Notes: generated from the sequence alone by a model not told the origin. A stretch of DNA of 21,772 bases from Candidatus Poribacteria bacterium (GCA_028818995.1 JAPPMR010000984.1:1-21772); one strand, 5' to 3'; positions 7,854-16,169 are shown, counted from the stretch's first letter. Translations and numbers: made by a program.

Positions 7854-8489
7854 CTATAATTCGCACAATGTGTCATAAATATTTTGTGCTTTTTCAAAAT
7901 CTTCAGGAGTGTTAACGTTGAAAAACGAGTGACCTTCAGAATCATAAGTTTTCCAAATTTCTGGGGCAAGGGTAAGGATATTAGCATGTTCTTGTAGCGC
8001 GTGAACGCGCAAGTCAGGTTCATTCAGCATCTGTTCAATAATCGGCAAGCAGCATTTAGAATATACCGCGCACAATGTTTGGAGAGTAATCTGCACATTC
8101 TCGTTGTCAGAGGAAGGTTCTTTGTCCGTGTAGGGCATTACAGCATCATATTCGCCTAAAACAGAGACAAGATAGGTGAACAAGTTAGGCATTAGGAAGG
8201 GATTGTCGCAGCCAACACAAATCACTGTTTGATGGGAAGCATACGTCAAACCTGCGTGAATGCCGCCTAACGCCCCTGCATGCGGAATAATATCCTTGTG
8301 CATTGTAATACCGAGATGTGTATATTCATCAGGACTATTCGTGATTAGCAGGAGTTCCTCAGTGACGGATTGCATGCGACGGATAACATGACCGATGAGC
8401 GTCCCATTGCCGAGTCGTAGTAGCGCCTTATTCTGCCCCATCCGCCGACTTTTTCCACCTGCTAAGATAACGCCTGTCACCATTTGCAT
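7854..8489 (-). CDS. mobA: Molybdenum cofactor guanylyltransferase (MobA-like)
   Basis: 211 aa, normal for MobA. In the family this enzyme transfers GMP from GTP to molybdopterin to form the guanine dinucleotide cofactor, in the cytoplasm. The nucleotide-binding signature LAGGKSRRMGQNKALL is at residues 9-24, the metal-binding region GCDNPFL near 93 (usually GCDMPFL), and the typical C-terminal NVNTPEDFEKA. The start may be M1 at 8489 or M3 at 8483; neither has a strong ribosome-binding site, and a hairpin module lies 12 nt upstream. It follows the sulfatase gene by 69 nt and may be co-transcribed, though no functional link is apparent. A related sugar or CTP nucleotidyltransferase is less likely. 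Confidence 0.85.
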   Translation of the reverse strand: MQMVTGVILAGGKSRRMGQNKALLRLGNGTLIGHVIRRMQSVTEELLLITNSPDEYTHLGITMHKDIIPHAGALGGIHAGLTYASHQTVICVGCDNPFLMPNLFTYLVSVLGEYDAVMPYTDKEPSSDNENVQITLQTLCAVYSKCCLPIIEQMLNEPDLRVHALQEHANILTLAPEIWKTYDSEGHSFFNVNTPEDFEKAQNIYDTLCEL

Positions 8490-8500
8490 GTTCTTACATT

Positions 8501-8525
8501 GTAGGAGGGGTTTTCAACCCCGATT
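8501..8525. repeat. GGGGTT hairpin module
   Basis: GTAGGAGG head overlapping stem GGGGTT (8507-8512) and AACCCC (8516-8521), loop TTC, then GATT. It lies in the 69-nt gap between the sulfatase stop and the mobA start. It is related to the other modules by its head and layout. Confidence 0.65.
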
Positions 8526-8558
8526 ATTATTGTAAGAGTAGGTCTCAAAAGCTCAATC

Positions 8559-9944
8559 TTAATTTTGATTGACAAGTATTGGACCATACCGACTATTCAT
8601 CTGAGAACGTAATTCTTCAACAAGTTCCTTTTCGGACTCAGCAATATTGTGTAATTCATCTGGATCCTCGCCAAGATTATACAATTCTATGAATCCATTG
8701 CTGCTTTCAATGAGTTTATGTGTGTGTGTCCGAATACAAGTGAAGTTTCCCAGTCGACTGACCGTTTCTGAACGATGCGTTTCAGTTTCTCCTCGCACCA
8801 CAGGACCTATTGATTGTCCGTCAATATTCTCCAAAACCGGTACTCCCACCAAATCACAAATAGTAGGATTAATATCAATAAGTTCTACTAACTCATTTGA
8901 AGCACGATTGCCTTCTATTCCCGGTCCTGCTACGATAAGCGGGACTCGCAGCGATGCCTCATAAGCCAAACTTTTGGTGTAAAGCCCATGATCACCGAGC
9001 ATTTCCCCGTGGTCGCTTGAATAGATAATGTAGGTGTTTTCAAGCATGCCGCGTTTTTCCAACGCTCGCAACATACTGCCAATCTGATCGTCAATCAGTT
9101 CAGTTGCTGCGCAATACTGTTGTCGCGTCATCTTAACCTCTTCAGGACTCAGATTGACGGTGCGTTTTTTCACCCATTCAGGTTTGCCTTCCATATTATC
9201 TACAATTGGGACAGGCATGTCTGCATTGCGATATTTGTCACCGTATTCCGTGGGCGGATCAAATGGGTCGTGCGGTCCTACGAAACTGACGAATAGGTGC
9301 CACGGAAAGTCATCTGGGATATTTTCAATAAATTCAGTTGAACGTCTGCCGATATATGAATCCTCAAAATCCTCAGTCGGAAGCACAGAATCGTACGATC
9401 CATTTTTTATCCAACCACCAGAAGAACGTCGATTCCTGTAATCTTGATGAAATTTCTCTAACAGTCCTTTTCCTTGCAAATAATGTGTATAAGGTCCAAT
9501 CGGTGTCGCGGAGCTGCCAGCATGCATTTTTCCTTCGCATTCTTCGGGATGCGTGAATCCCCAATTGTAAGTGCGGGGACGGTCGCCGTAGCGGCCATTA
9601 TATCCATCCGGTTTGGCAAGGTCAAGTTTGCCCACACATCCAACGCGATACCCGTGGTCTCGGAGCTGCTGATAATAGGTTGGGATAGACGGTGGGTAAA
9701 AACTGCCGTTTCCCAGTGAGTCTAAACGCGAGGGTTGTATTCCAGATGCTAAACCTATTCGAGATGGTGCACAGACTGGGGCATTCACAGTGCAGTTTGG
9801 GAAATTCACGCCCATTTCTGCTAATCTGCGCATGTTTGGGGTGTTGAGTGCCTCAGGGGCATTCTCATGCGTTTCCAGATAGTCGTATCTATGCTGATCT
9901 GACATGATAAAAAGAATGTTCGGTTTATCGGTTTTTCTGTTCAT
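8559..9944 (-). CDS. Type I sulfatase, formylglycine-dependent
   Basis: 461 aa. The family hydrolyses sulfate esters using a formylglycine made from the Cys of C-x-P-S-R, seen here as CAPSR at residues 58-62. Metal and active-site positions are visible: SDQ at 15-17, HDPFDPP at 225-231, SSDHGEMLGDHG at 309-320. The family C-terminal segment also matches (FIELYNLGEDPDELHN). There is no signal peptide, so the product is predicted to be cytoplasmic, unlike many secreted polysaccharide sulfatases. AAGGAAAT precedes the ATG. It begins 9 nt after the TPR gene stop, so the two are probably one operon. The substrate cannot be told; choline sulfatase, arylsulfatase or glycan sulfatase are all possible. 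Confidence 0.92.
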   Translation of the reverse strand: MNRKTDKPNILFIMSDQHRYDYLETHENAPEALNTPNMRRLAEMGVNFPNCTVNAPVCAPSRIGLASGIQPSRLDSLGNGSFYPPSIPTYYQQLRDHGYRVGCVGKLDLAKPDGYNGRYGDRPRTYNWGFTHPEECEGKMHAGSSATPIGPYTHYLQGKGLLEKFHQDYRNRRSSGGWIKNGSYDSVLPTEDFEDSYIGRRSTEFIENIPDDFPWHLFVSFVGPHDPFDPPTEYGDKYRNADMPVPIVDNMEGKPEWVKKRTVNLSPEEVKMTRQQYCAATELIDDQIGSMLRALEKRGMLENTYIIYSSDHGEMLGDHGLYTKSLAYEASLRVPLIVAGPGIEGNRASNELVELIDINPTICDLVGVPVLENIDGQSIGPVVRGETETHRSETVSRLGNFTCIRTHTHKLIESSNGFIELYNLGEDPDELHNIAESEKELVEELRSQMNSRYGPILVNQN

Positions 9945-9953
9945 ATTTCCTTT

Positions 9954-10703
9954 TTAGTTTTCACGATTTTGTGGTGTTGAATTGTTAAGTTCTTGAAGCT
10001 GCTCCTCAATAATGGCTTTGAGTTCTTCTTGTCCCTGCTGTTCTGCTAATTCCATGGCGATCTTGAACTCAGATTTTGCTTCATTAGTCTGACCTAAATG
10101 GAGTTTTGTTACACCCTTATTAGCGTGAGCTTCTGCAAAATCAGATTTTAAGGCAATTGCCTTGTCATAAGCAAATAGCGATTTTCCTTTTTTATTTCCT
10201 TGCCAAAGAAGATAACCAATTGAGAAGAAGCCATGTGCAGCAAGTTCATCCTCACTTACAATTTTGGTTGTTCCCTTTTCAACTAACCTTGTATTCTGTT
10301 CCGTCAGTTTTGAAACATAAGCGTCCTCATAGTTGCTAATAAGACGAGTAACAAATTCCATCAATGGGGCTAATATGTGGTTTTCATTCTCACCAACAGA
10401 ATAGATTAATTCTTCAAGAACATCGTCAAGCCACTCATACTCGTTTTCTGTCAAATTGATCACACCGTAATGTCCGTGTCGGTTACCAAAATCGATTAAT
10501 CCATCACATACCCCAGCTAACCATTGATAGGCACTTTCAGGATAAGTTGTAGATACCAACTGGAAGCGATTGGTGAATGTATACTGGTTTAGAATTCTCA
10601 TACATTGAGACCTAATCAATGTTACATCAAGGAATATTGAATCTAATTTCAATGGTTTCTGGAGATATTGACGACAAATCGAAAGCAATTTTATAACGAT
10701 CAA
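9954..10703 (-). CDS. TPR-containing protein of unknown function
   Basis: 249 aa. The C-terminal part (about 155-235) has TPR-like helices (GYLLWQGNKKGKSLFAYDKA, then FAEAHANKGVTKLHLGQTN). The N-terminal 150 residues are not recognised. I chose the TTG start at 10703 because AAAGG lies about 9 nt upstream; ATG at 10601 is an alternative without a ribosome-binding site. A consensus promoter at 10846-10874 would give a leader of about 135 nt. The sulfatase follows after 9 nt, which suggests a shared job or at least shared control. No signal peptide or membrane span is evident. Confidence 0.7.
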   Translation of the reverse strand: MIVIKLLSICRQYLQKPLKLDSIFLDVTLIRSQCMRILNQYTFTNRFQLVSTTYPESAYQWLAGVCDGLIDFGNRHGHYGVINLTENEYEWLDDVLEELIYSVGENENHILAPLMEFVTRLISNYEDAYVSKLTEQNTRLVEKGTTKIVSEDELAAHGFFSIGYLLWQGNKKGKSLFAYDKAIALKSDFAEAHANKGVTKLHLGQTNEAKSEFKIAMELAEQQGQEELKAIIEEQLQELNNSTPQNREN

Positions 10704-10845
10704 TGTCTATTACCTTTCAATTCCTGATTTCGCAGTTGAATGTTTCTTTGCAAATTGATCAAGTTTTCTCCGTCCGGTGATACGCATTCGTAATTTGGAG
10801 TGAATCCTCTCTATGTGTATTTACTGCAGACCTCTATTTGAAACT

Positions 10846-10874
10846 ATTATATCATACGAAAATCACATTGTCAA
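10846..10874 (-). promoter_or_regulatory. Consensus sigma-70 promoter for the TPR-sulfatase unit
   Basis: On the minus strand TTGACA (10874-10869) and TATAAT (10851-10846) are separated by exactly 17 nt, a full match to the sigma-70 consensus. Transcription should begin near 10839, about 135 nt before the TTG start of the TPR gene. Confidence 0.85.
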
Positions 10875-10890
10875 AAAATAGCTGTAGTGC

Positions 10891-10918
10891 AATAAATCAA
10901 GGAAAATCTTGATTTATT
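10891..10918. repeat. 11-bp palindrome between divergent promoters
   Basis: AATAAATCAAG (10891-10901) and its exact reverse complement (10908-10918) flank a 6-nt spacer. The palindrome lies 16 nt upstream of the -35 of the minus-strand promoter and overlaps the weak plus-strand -35. The position suits an operator for a dimeric regulator, but no regulator gene is adjacent. Confidence 0.6.
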
Positions 10919-10937
10919 TACATATTTATGGTATTTT
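10909..10937 (+). promoter_or_regulatory. Weak candidate promoter for the J-domain antiporter
   Basis: TTGATT (10909-10914), 17-nt spacer, TATTTT (10932-10937). Each box matches 4 of 6 consensus bases. It would give a leader of about 305 nt before 11252. Other promoters further downstream are possible. Confidence 0.3.
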
Positions 10938-11251
10938 GTCTAAATAGAATCGGTGGAATTATCAATGTCCCTAGATGTTTCCAAAAATCGTGGATTCTTA
11001 CGGGGCAACTTCAGCATTATGCCGATTATATCAATCTAATGCAGTGGTTCCTCAATGCTAGCGACAATATCACCGTTACAGATAAGATAAAAATTCAGAG
11101 ATTTCTTTTCAGTGTGGGCGGATTACACATGAACATCACAACTGCTCTTGAATTCATGTGTTCACAGGCTGAAAATATCTTAACGGACATGAAACTTTTA
11201 AAACATCTACCGAATCTTTGTTGACCAACAAGAAGACTCGTAAGATGTATT

Positions 11252-13240
11252 ATGAGGATTTCTATCTTGACGTATAGAGAAGCATTGGACATATTAGGAT
11301 TGGATTCAAATGCTTCGCTAGAAGATGCAAAAAACGCTTACCGTTCGCTAGCGAAACACTACCATCCTGACAAAAATTCCGCGCCTAACGCAGCAACAAT
11401 GTTTCGTCTTATTGAGGAAGCATATCAATGCATCCGCGATGAATATGAAAATGTTAAGCGACAAGAAGAAACATTAAGACAAGCGGAGGTAAAACGGCAA
11501 ACAGAGGAAGCACGACAACAAGCAAAGGCAAAACAACAAGTTGAGAAAGAACGACAAACGAGAGAAACATCAAAGCAGGTAAAAGTATTACTAATATGTG
11601 TTCCTATCTTTTTAGCAATATGTTTTTTCCTAATGTGGCAATTTCCCAATGTCGCATCTGATGACGGGACAGTTGTGTGGTGGTATAGCGTTATTCCACC
11701 GCTAATCGCTATCACTTTGGCAGTGATAACTACCCGTTTATTTTTAAGTCTTGGTGTGGCAGTAGGGGCGGGACTCCTCTTGGCCTGGTGGGACCAAGGG
11801 TTATCGTTAAACATATTCTTCTCGGAAGTTGTTTGGTTTGCACGTGCGGTAACCGTTGGCAATGACGGAATTGATCTTTTCAACCTCTGGGTGATCCTTT
11901 TTGTTCTTTTCATGATGTCTATGATCTCCGTAGTCATAGCGTCAGGAGGAATTGCCAGTGCCATTTCACTTTTATCTCACCTTGCGCGGGGACCCCGTTC
12001 TACCCAATTTATCACCGCTGTGATGGGAACAGTTATCTTCATAGGTGACTATAGCAATGCGATGCTCGTTGGTCCTACAATGCGACCTATCACTGATCGG
12101 TATAAAGTAAGTCGTGAAAAGTTAGCGTACATTGTGGATTCCACAAGCGCACCGATTGCCGGGCTTGCTTTTGTTAGCACATGGATTGGATATGAGGTGG
12201 GACTGTTTAATGCTGTTGCTGAAAATATCGGCTTAGATAGTGATGGCTATTCAATGTTCTTTGATGCGCTGCCGTTCCGCTTTTATTGTATTCTAACCAT
12301 CATTTTTGTACTCATCAATACCCTCAGTGGACGAGATTATGGCTTGATGCGACGGGCGCAAACGCGTGCTCGGGACACGGGAGACGTTTCAGCGTCCGAT
12401 GCAAAAGTTATGGGAAATATTGCAGCGGACATCGGGACAGAAAAAGGTAAAACTCAAATCTTTTCAGCAGTCATTCCGCTAACACTTCTTTTTAGCTTGA
12501 TTCTTGGTGGATTATGGATAGATGGTAAAGGGACAGGTTCTATTTTATCTCTGACAGCATGGCGGGATGCGCTCTCAAACGCAAATAACGTCAAAATACT
12601 TGCCTCTGCCGCTATAACAGCATTTGTCGCAGCAATTGTATGTGGACGTGTATTCTCTAAAATGTCCTATCCAGAAATCGGTAAGGCTGTCAAGGAAGGG
12701 CTTTCAGGAACATTATTGCCAATCGGAATTATCTTGTGTGCATGGGGTATAAAGGCAAGTTGCGATAAATTATTGACAGGTCCGTTCATCGCATCAATAC
12801 TCAGCGATGTCGTATCTCCACTCTGGTTTCCCGCACTCGTTTTTGTTGTGGCATCGCTTACCTCATTTGCCACTGGCACCAGTTGGGGTACGATGGCGAT
12901 TCTCATTCCTACAGCGATTCCCGTTGCATATCTGCTTGATAATGACACCTATGGAATTACCACGATCATTTGTTTGGGGGCGGTGCTTGATGGCGCAATC
13001 TTCGGAGACCACTGCTCGCCAATTTCGGACACGACTATCCTCAGTGCGATTGTAAGTAGTTGCGATCCGATGCATCATGTGAGAACGCAAATGCCTTATG
13101 CGCTTACTGTTGCTGTAATTGCCTTAATATGTGGGTATCTTCCAGCGGCGCTGGGTTTGCCCTCGTGGATCGGAATAGTAATTGGTACAAGCGTCATTGG
13201 CCTACTATTTTTCGGTCTATCTCGTCTGCGGCCTGATTGA
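11252..13240 (+). CDS. J-domain fused to NhaC-family Na+/H+ antiporter
   Basis: 662 aa in one uninterrupted frame. Residues about 8-66 form a DnaJ J-domain with the essential HPD at 38-40 (KHYHPDKNS). Residues about 67-108 are a charged Q/E/R/K-rich coiled coil. The first membrane span is at about 110-129. The rest is a polytopic NhaC-type antiporter (PF03553 style) with GDYSNAMLVGPT, SFATGTSWGTMA and GAIFGDHCSPISDTT. The family exchanges Na+ for H+ at the inner membrane, while J-domains stimulate Hsp70 (DnaK) ATPase. The J-domain should face the cytoplasm. The start is uncertain: ATG at 11252 has no clear ribosome-binding site, while TTG at 11267 has GAGG 9 nt upstream and still includes the whole J-domain. 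Its stop faces the amidohydrolase stop across 48 nt. Confidence 0.88.
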   Translation: MRISILTYREALDILGLDSNASLEDAKNAYRSLAKHYHPDKNSAPNAATMFRLIEEAYQCIRDEYENVKRQEETLRQAEVKRQTEEARQQAKAKQQVEKERQTRETSKQVKVLLICVPIFLAICFFLMWQFPNVASDDGTVVWWYSVIPPLIAITLAVITTRLFLSLGVAVGAGLLLAWWDQGLSLNIFFSEVVWFARAVTVGNDGIDLFNLWVILFVLFMMSMISVVIASGGIASAISLLSHLARGPRSTQFITAVMGTVIFIGDYSNAMLVGPTMRPITDRYKVSREKLAYIVDSTSAPIAGLAFVSTWIGYEVGLFNAVAENIGLDSDGYSMFFDALPFRFYCILTIIFVLINTLSGRDYGLMRRAQTRARDTGDVSASDAKVMGNIAADIGTEKGKTQIFSAVIPLTLLFSLILGGLWIDGKGTGSILSLTAWRDALSNANNVKILASAAITAFVAAIVCGRVFSKMSYPEIGKAVKEGLSGTLLPIGIILCAWGIKASCDKLLTGPFIASILSDVVSPLWFPALVFVVASLTSFATGTSWGTMAILIPTAIPVAYLLDNDTYGITTIICLGAVLDGAIFGDHCSPISDTTILSAIVSSCDPMHHVRTQMPYALTVAVIALICGYLPAALGLPSWIGIVIGTSVIGLLFFGLSRLRPD

Positions 13241-13288
13241 TTTTAATACAACCGTTAGGAAATTTAGGATACATCTTTATCGCAAACT

Positions 13289-14188
13289 CTACGAATTTCT
13301 ATTGGGAAACCGTAAGAACCGTTTGGCATTACCACCCATAATATCCGCTAACTCTGATTCGGACAGATTTGGCAGCAGTTTTTCTATAATAGTTGTGAGT
13401 TCTCCGTAGCCCGGTTCTTCCAAAATCCACGGAAAATCAGTCGCCCACATCAATCGTTTTACTCCAAAGTCATTTAGCAAATTCCCATGCCATCCTGCCA
13501 AATTTTGATATGGGTATGCCTCCCTACTAAACGCGTACTGACCTGATAAATGTACAGTCACGTTTTCAAACCGAGCTAACCGATAAGTAGTGTGCATGTT
13601 GAGATTGTAGCCTGATACTTGAATTTGTGGTCTTCCGAACTCGTCCAGAGTGAATTTGCCTTTACCCGGTGTCATACCGAGATGATTGAGAACCACCCGA
13701 ACCTGTGGGAAGGCTTGGACTAAATATGGTAGTAGATGTGCATCAATTGAACGTGGATAAAGCCACAAGACATAATCTTTTTCTGCGGCACATTCCCAGA
13801 TAGGATATGTCTTAAACTCTCTTGCATCCGTCGTTGCAAAAATATCTCTCGGTCCACCAAGTTCAAAGAGTCGGAATCCAATTATTCCAGTTCCATCCGC
13901 TAATTCTGACATGTGTTCAGTGGGATTGGGATGATCAGGCGGGACTAATCCTATTCCAAGAAACCTGTCGGGATAACTTTTAAGACAATGTAACAAGTAA
14001 CTATGGTGTTCTATACTCGTACCGCCGATTTGAACGAGAACCGCTTGGTCAATCTGGTGTTTGTCCATTTCACCTAACAGTTTTTCGGCAGGTTCTTCTC
14101 GTTCAGCAGGCCAATTCGGTGAGACTTCTCGTGGGAATTCGGGTGAAACCTTTGTAAATACGTGGACATGTGCATCAATTCTTGGCAT
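13289..14188 (-). CDS. Amidohydrolase family 2 protein (TIM-barrel metal hydrolase)
   Basis: 299 aa. The amidohydrolase-2 (PF04909) layout is seen: HxH at 7-9 (DAHVHV), NHLG with H169, and WATDFPW with D251 near the end. The family includes lactonases, decarboxylases and C-C bond hydrolases, cytoplasmic and metal-dependent. AAGGAA lies 7 nt before the ATG. It is the third gene of the operon, 48 nt after the PhyH gene. The exact substrate is unknown; a lactonase or decarboxylase role next to a dioxygenase would fit but is inferred. Confidence 0.88.
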   Translation of the reverse strand: MPRIDAHVHVFTKVSPEFPREVSPNWPAEREEPAEKLLGEMDKHQIDQAVLVQIGGTSIEHHSYLLHCLKSYPDRFLGIGLVPPDHPNPTEHMSELADGTGIIGFRLFELGGPRDIFATTDAREFKTYPIWECAAEKDYVLWLYPRSIDAHLLPYLVQAFPQVRVVLNHLGMTPGKGKFTLDEFGRPQIQVSGYNLNMHTTYRLARFENVTVHLSGQYAFSREAYPYQNLAGWHGNLLNDFGVKRLMWATDFPWILEEPGYGELTTIIEKLLPNLSESELADIMGGNAKRFLRFPNRNS

Positions 14189-14236
14189 AAATTATTTCCT
14201 TTGTAGACAGATTTACAACGCACGCATATTGAGGAT

Positions 14237-14953
14237 TCAGTCAGCCAAACTAAACAATTTACGTCGTTCAGGTGTTGTGCAATGTTCGGAGATAGCGGCG
14301 AACTGCTCAGGTCCAATTTTCCCTGGAGTTCGCTTTTCATAAATCAGGATAATAGATTTTCGTGGCGTATCCGAAGCATTGTCCATTGAGGTATGCCAAC
14401 CACACGAATTGAACATAATAGCAGTACCTGCTTTCCCTGGAAAAGTTTTATGTCCGGGCATACTCTCCTGCAGCAACGGACGTTTATATGGACCGGTATC
14501 TGGCTTATGGCTACCGGGAACAAAACCGAATTCTCCACTTCCTTTGGCGACATCGTTGACATAGATTTGCACTTTAATATGGAGAGGATTGCTTTGTCCC
14601 ACATCGGGATGCCACCCTGTGTAGCTGACGGGCCACGGTGCGACTGTTCTAACTTGTGGACCTAACAAAATCAGATCATCGTCTGTAAAATCCATCAACG
14701 CACCGTAGTAGCTTGGGTAATCAATTATGTCAATGAAAATTGGGTCTTTTTCAAGAGGATTTGGAATGTCGTAGAAGGTGGCAGCAGCTTCACCTGCTTC
14801 AACTCTATCCAACCATTCTTCCTTACATTCCGCTGCCCAAAAATCAAAAGCAGATTGTAGACGTTTTAAGTCATCACCTTGAATCGCGTTTTCAAAAACG
14901 AGATAACCTTCTTGTTCCCACTGTTTTTTCTGTTCTGGTGTTGGTCGAATCAT
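14237..14953 (-). CDS. PhyH-family Fe(II)/2-oxoglutarate dioxygenase
   Basis: 238 aa, shorter than phytanoyl-CoA dioxygenase of eukaryotes but usual for bacterial members. The iron facial triad is visible: H115 and D117 (GWHPDVG) and H187 (CGWHTSMDN). R198 (TPRKSIIL) fits the 2-oxoglutarate-binding Arg. The family hydroxylates unactivated carbons with O2 and 2-oxoglutarate. The ATG overlaps the stop of the upstream gene as TAATG, so translation is probably coupled. The substrate is not known. The N-terminal EQEGYLVFENAI segment is typical of the family. Confidence 0.92.
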   Translation of the reverse strand: MIRPTPEQKKQWEQEGYLVFENAIQGDDLKRLQSAFDFWAAECKEEWLDRVEAGEAAATFYDIPNPLEKDPIFIDIIDYPSYYGALMDFTDDDLILLGPQVRTVAPWPVSYTGWHPDVGQSNPLHIKVQIYVNDVAKGSGEFGFVPGSHKPDTGPYKRPLLQESMPGHKTFPGKAGTAIMFNSCGWHTSMDNASDTPRKSIILIYEKRTPGKIGPEQFAAISEHCTTPERRKLFSLAD

Positions 14954-15996
14954 TATTTTACCTTCCCCCTGCCTGCAATTTGCCAGACTGTTTCAACTGT
15001 ATGTCCGCGTACGCCTATGAGTTCATCGTGAAGATTGCTTGTCATCCCTTGGTGCAGTGGAATAACAGAGAGTTTTTCACCGACCCGAAATTGATGTGAA
15101 CATTCACTTACATCTATATGCCCGTGTTCAACAGACATACCGTAAATTTTCGCTTCAGGAAATTCAATGATATGTCCATAAGGTGTTGGTGGATAACTGG
15201 TAAACGTTTTTTGTCCACCATCAACAATTATCCTGTCAGAGGTTGGTGTGCTAACAACTGTTACAAGAACGCGCAGCACACATCGCTCAGGAGATAACAT
15301 CTCTGAATTACCGATACGTGTCATTCCTTCGTAAACATAAGAACCGCTGCGAGTTTCCGTGCAGCCAAGTTCCTTTGACGCTACTTCTGACCCTGTTCCA
15401 CCCCCACTGATTATTTTTACAGAGATGCCGTCTTTCTTCAATAAATCGACTGTTTCTTCAATAAACGGCTTTGCGTTTACGTTACTTGGATAGGTCATCA
15501 CGCCCTGAAAATCTATACCCGGCATTTTAACAACCTTTTGTGCAAGTTGTTGCGCCTGTTGCGGTGATCCTACGCCACATCGTCCACCACCTGTATCCAA
15601 TTCCAATACAACGGGGATGACACATCCATCTGCATCTGCTTGCTGAGAAATACCAACTGCTGTCTCTTCAGAATCGAGAGCGACTATAATCCGCGCCTGT
15701 CTTGATAACGCTGTTAATCGCTCCAACTTCGGTTTTCCCACGATGTTATACGGAATAAGGATGTCGCCAATTCCTGCTGCCACCATCGTCTCTGCTTCAC
15801 CCAGCTTTTGACATGTAATCCCTTGAGAACCAGCGTCAAGTTGTAATTTGGCAATTTCTGGGACCTTATGTGTTTTGGTGTGAACGCGCAGCGGAATGTC
15901 AATATTTCGGCAGTGAGTCGCCATCCCTTTGATATTTTGCTCAAGTACATCTAAGTCGGCAATAAGGGTTGGCGTGTCTAAATCGTTGATGGGCAT
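14953..15996 (-). CDS. DSD1/D-threonine aldolase-like PLP enzyme
   Basis: 347 aa. It is a fold-III PLP enzyme of the D-threonine aldolase/D-serine dehydratase family: N-terminal alanine-racemase-like barrel with HTKTHK at 39-44 carrying the probable PLP lysine (K41), PLP phosphate-binding SGGGTGSE segment, and C-terminal domain ending HQGMTSNLHDE. Family members cleave beta-hydroxy D-amino acids or dehydrate D-serine and need Zn2+ or Mn2+. The usual second metal ligand, Cys or Asp two residues after the His, is Gly here (H315-Q-G317), so the metal site or reaction may differ. GGAGG lies 7 nt before the ATG, and a plausible promoter is at 16024-16052. It is the first gene of the operon with PhyH and amidohydrolase. 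Confidence 0.88.
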   Translation of the reverse strand: MPINDLDTPTLIADLDVLEQNIKGMATHCRNIDIPLRVHTKTHKVPEIAKLQLDAGSQGITCQKLGEAETMVAAGIGDILIPYNIVGKPKLERLTALSRQARIIVALDSEETAVGISQQADADGCVIPVVLELDTGGGRCGVGSPQQAQQLAQKVVKMPGIDFQGVMTYPSNVNAKPFIEETVDLLKKDGISVKIISGGGTGSEVASKELGCTETRSGSYVYEGMTRIGNSEMLSPERCVLRVLVTVVSTPTSDRIIVDGGQKTFTSYPPTPYGHIIEFPEAKIYGMSVEHGHIDVSECSHQFRVGEKLSVIPLHQGMTSNLHDELIGVRGHTVETVWQIAGRGKVK

Positions 15997-16023
15997 AGAT
16001 ATTCCTCCAACAAGATTCTGTTT

Positions 16024-16052
16024 AGTTTATCTATAGAAAGATTTAATGTCAA
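16024..16052 (-). promoter_or_regulatory. Candidate promoter of the PLP-enzyme operon
   Basis: On the minus strand TTGACA (16052-16047), 17-nt spacer, TAAACT (16029-16024; 4 of 6 matches). The start site would be near 16017, giving a short leader of about 20 nt that includes GGAGG. Confidence 0.5.
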
Positions 16053-16084
16053 GTATTTTGGCTATAACGAAAATGGAATTATGG

Positions 16085-16090
16085 TATAAT
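16085..16090 (+). promoter_or_regulatory. TATAAT -10 box ahead of Uma2 gene
   Basis: Exact TATAAT on the plus strand, 80 nt before the chosen ATG at 16170. The -35 is unclear: TTGGCT at 16058-16063 is 21 nt away, longer than normal. Confidence 0.35.
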
Positions 16091-16169
16091 TGAAGTTAAG
16101 ACTTTAGATTTTTCATCCTGAATTGTGAGTTACCTTGTTGCAAATATATTGGAATTTATGGAGGCATTT

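Larger units (their letters stand above)
10704..11251. other. Divergent intergenic region
   Basis: 548 nt between the minus-strand TPR/sulfatase unit and the plus-strand J-domain antiporter. It holds the consensus promoter at 10846-10874, the palindrome at 10891-10918 and a weak plus-strand promoter at 10909-10937. A 98-codon plus-strand frame at 10928-11224 has no ribosome-binding site, and its ATG lies inside the predicted promoter; I regard it as chance. The stretch 10940-11240 otherwise shows nothing I recognise. Confidence 0.6.

Noticed and set aside
10928..11224. 98-codon plus-strand open frame upstream of the J-domain antiporter
   Set aside because: No ribosome-binding site, its ATG overlaps a predicted promoter spacer, and the protein resembles nothing I know. 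A real small gene cannot be fully excluded.
16125..16169. Upstream start for the Uma2 gene
   Set aside because: The extra 15 residues lack a ribosome-binding site, and GGAGG is ideally placed before the ATG at 16170.
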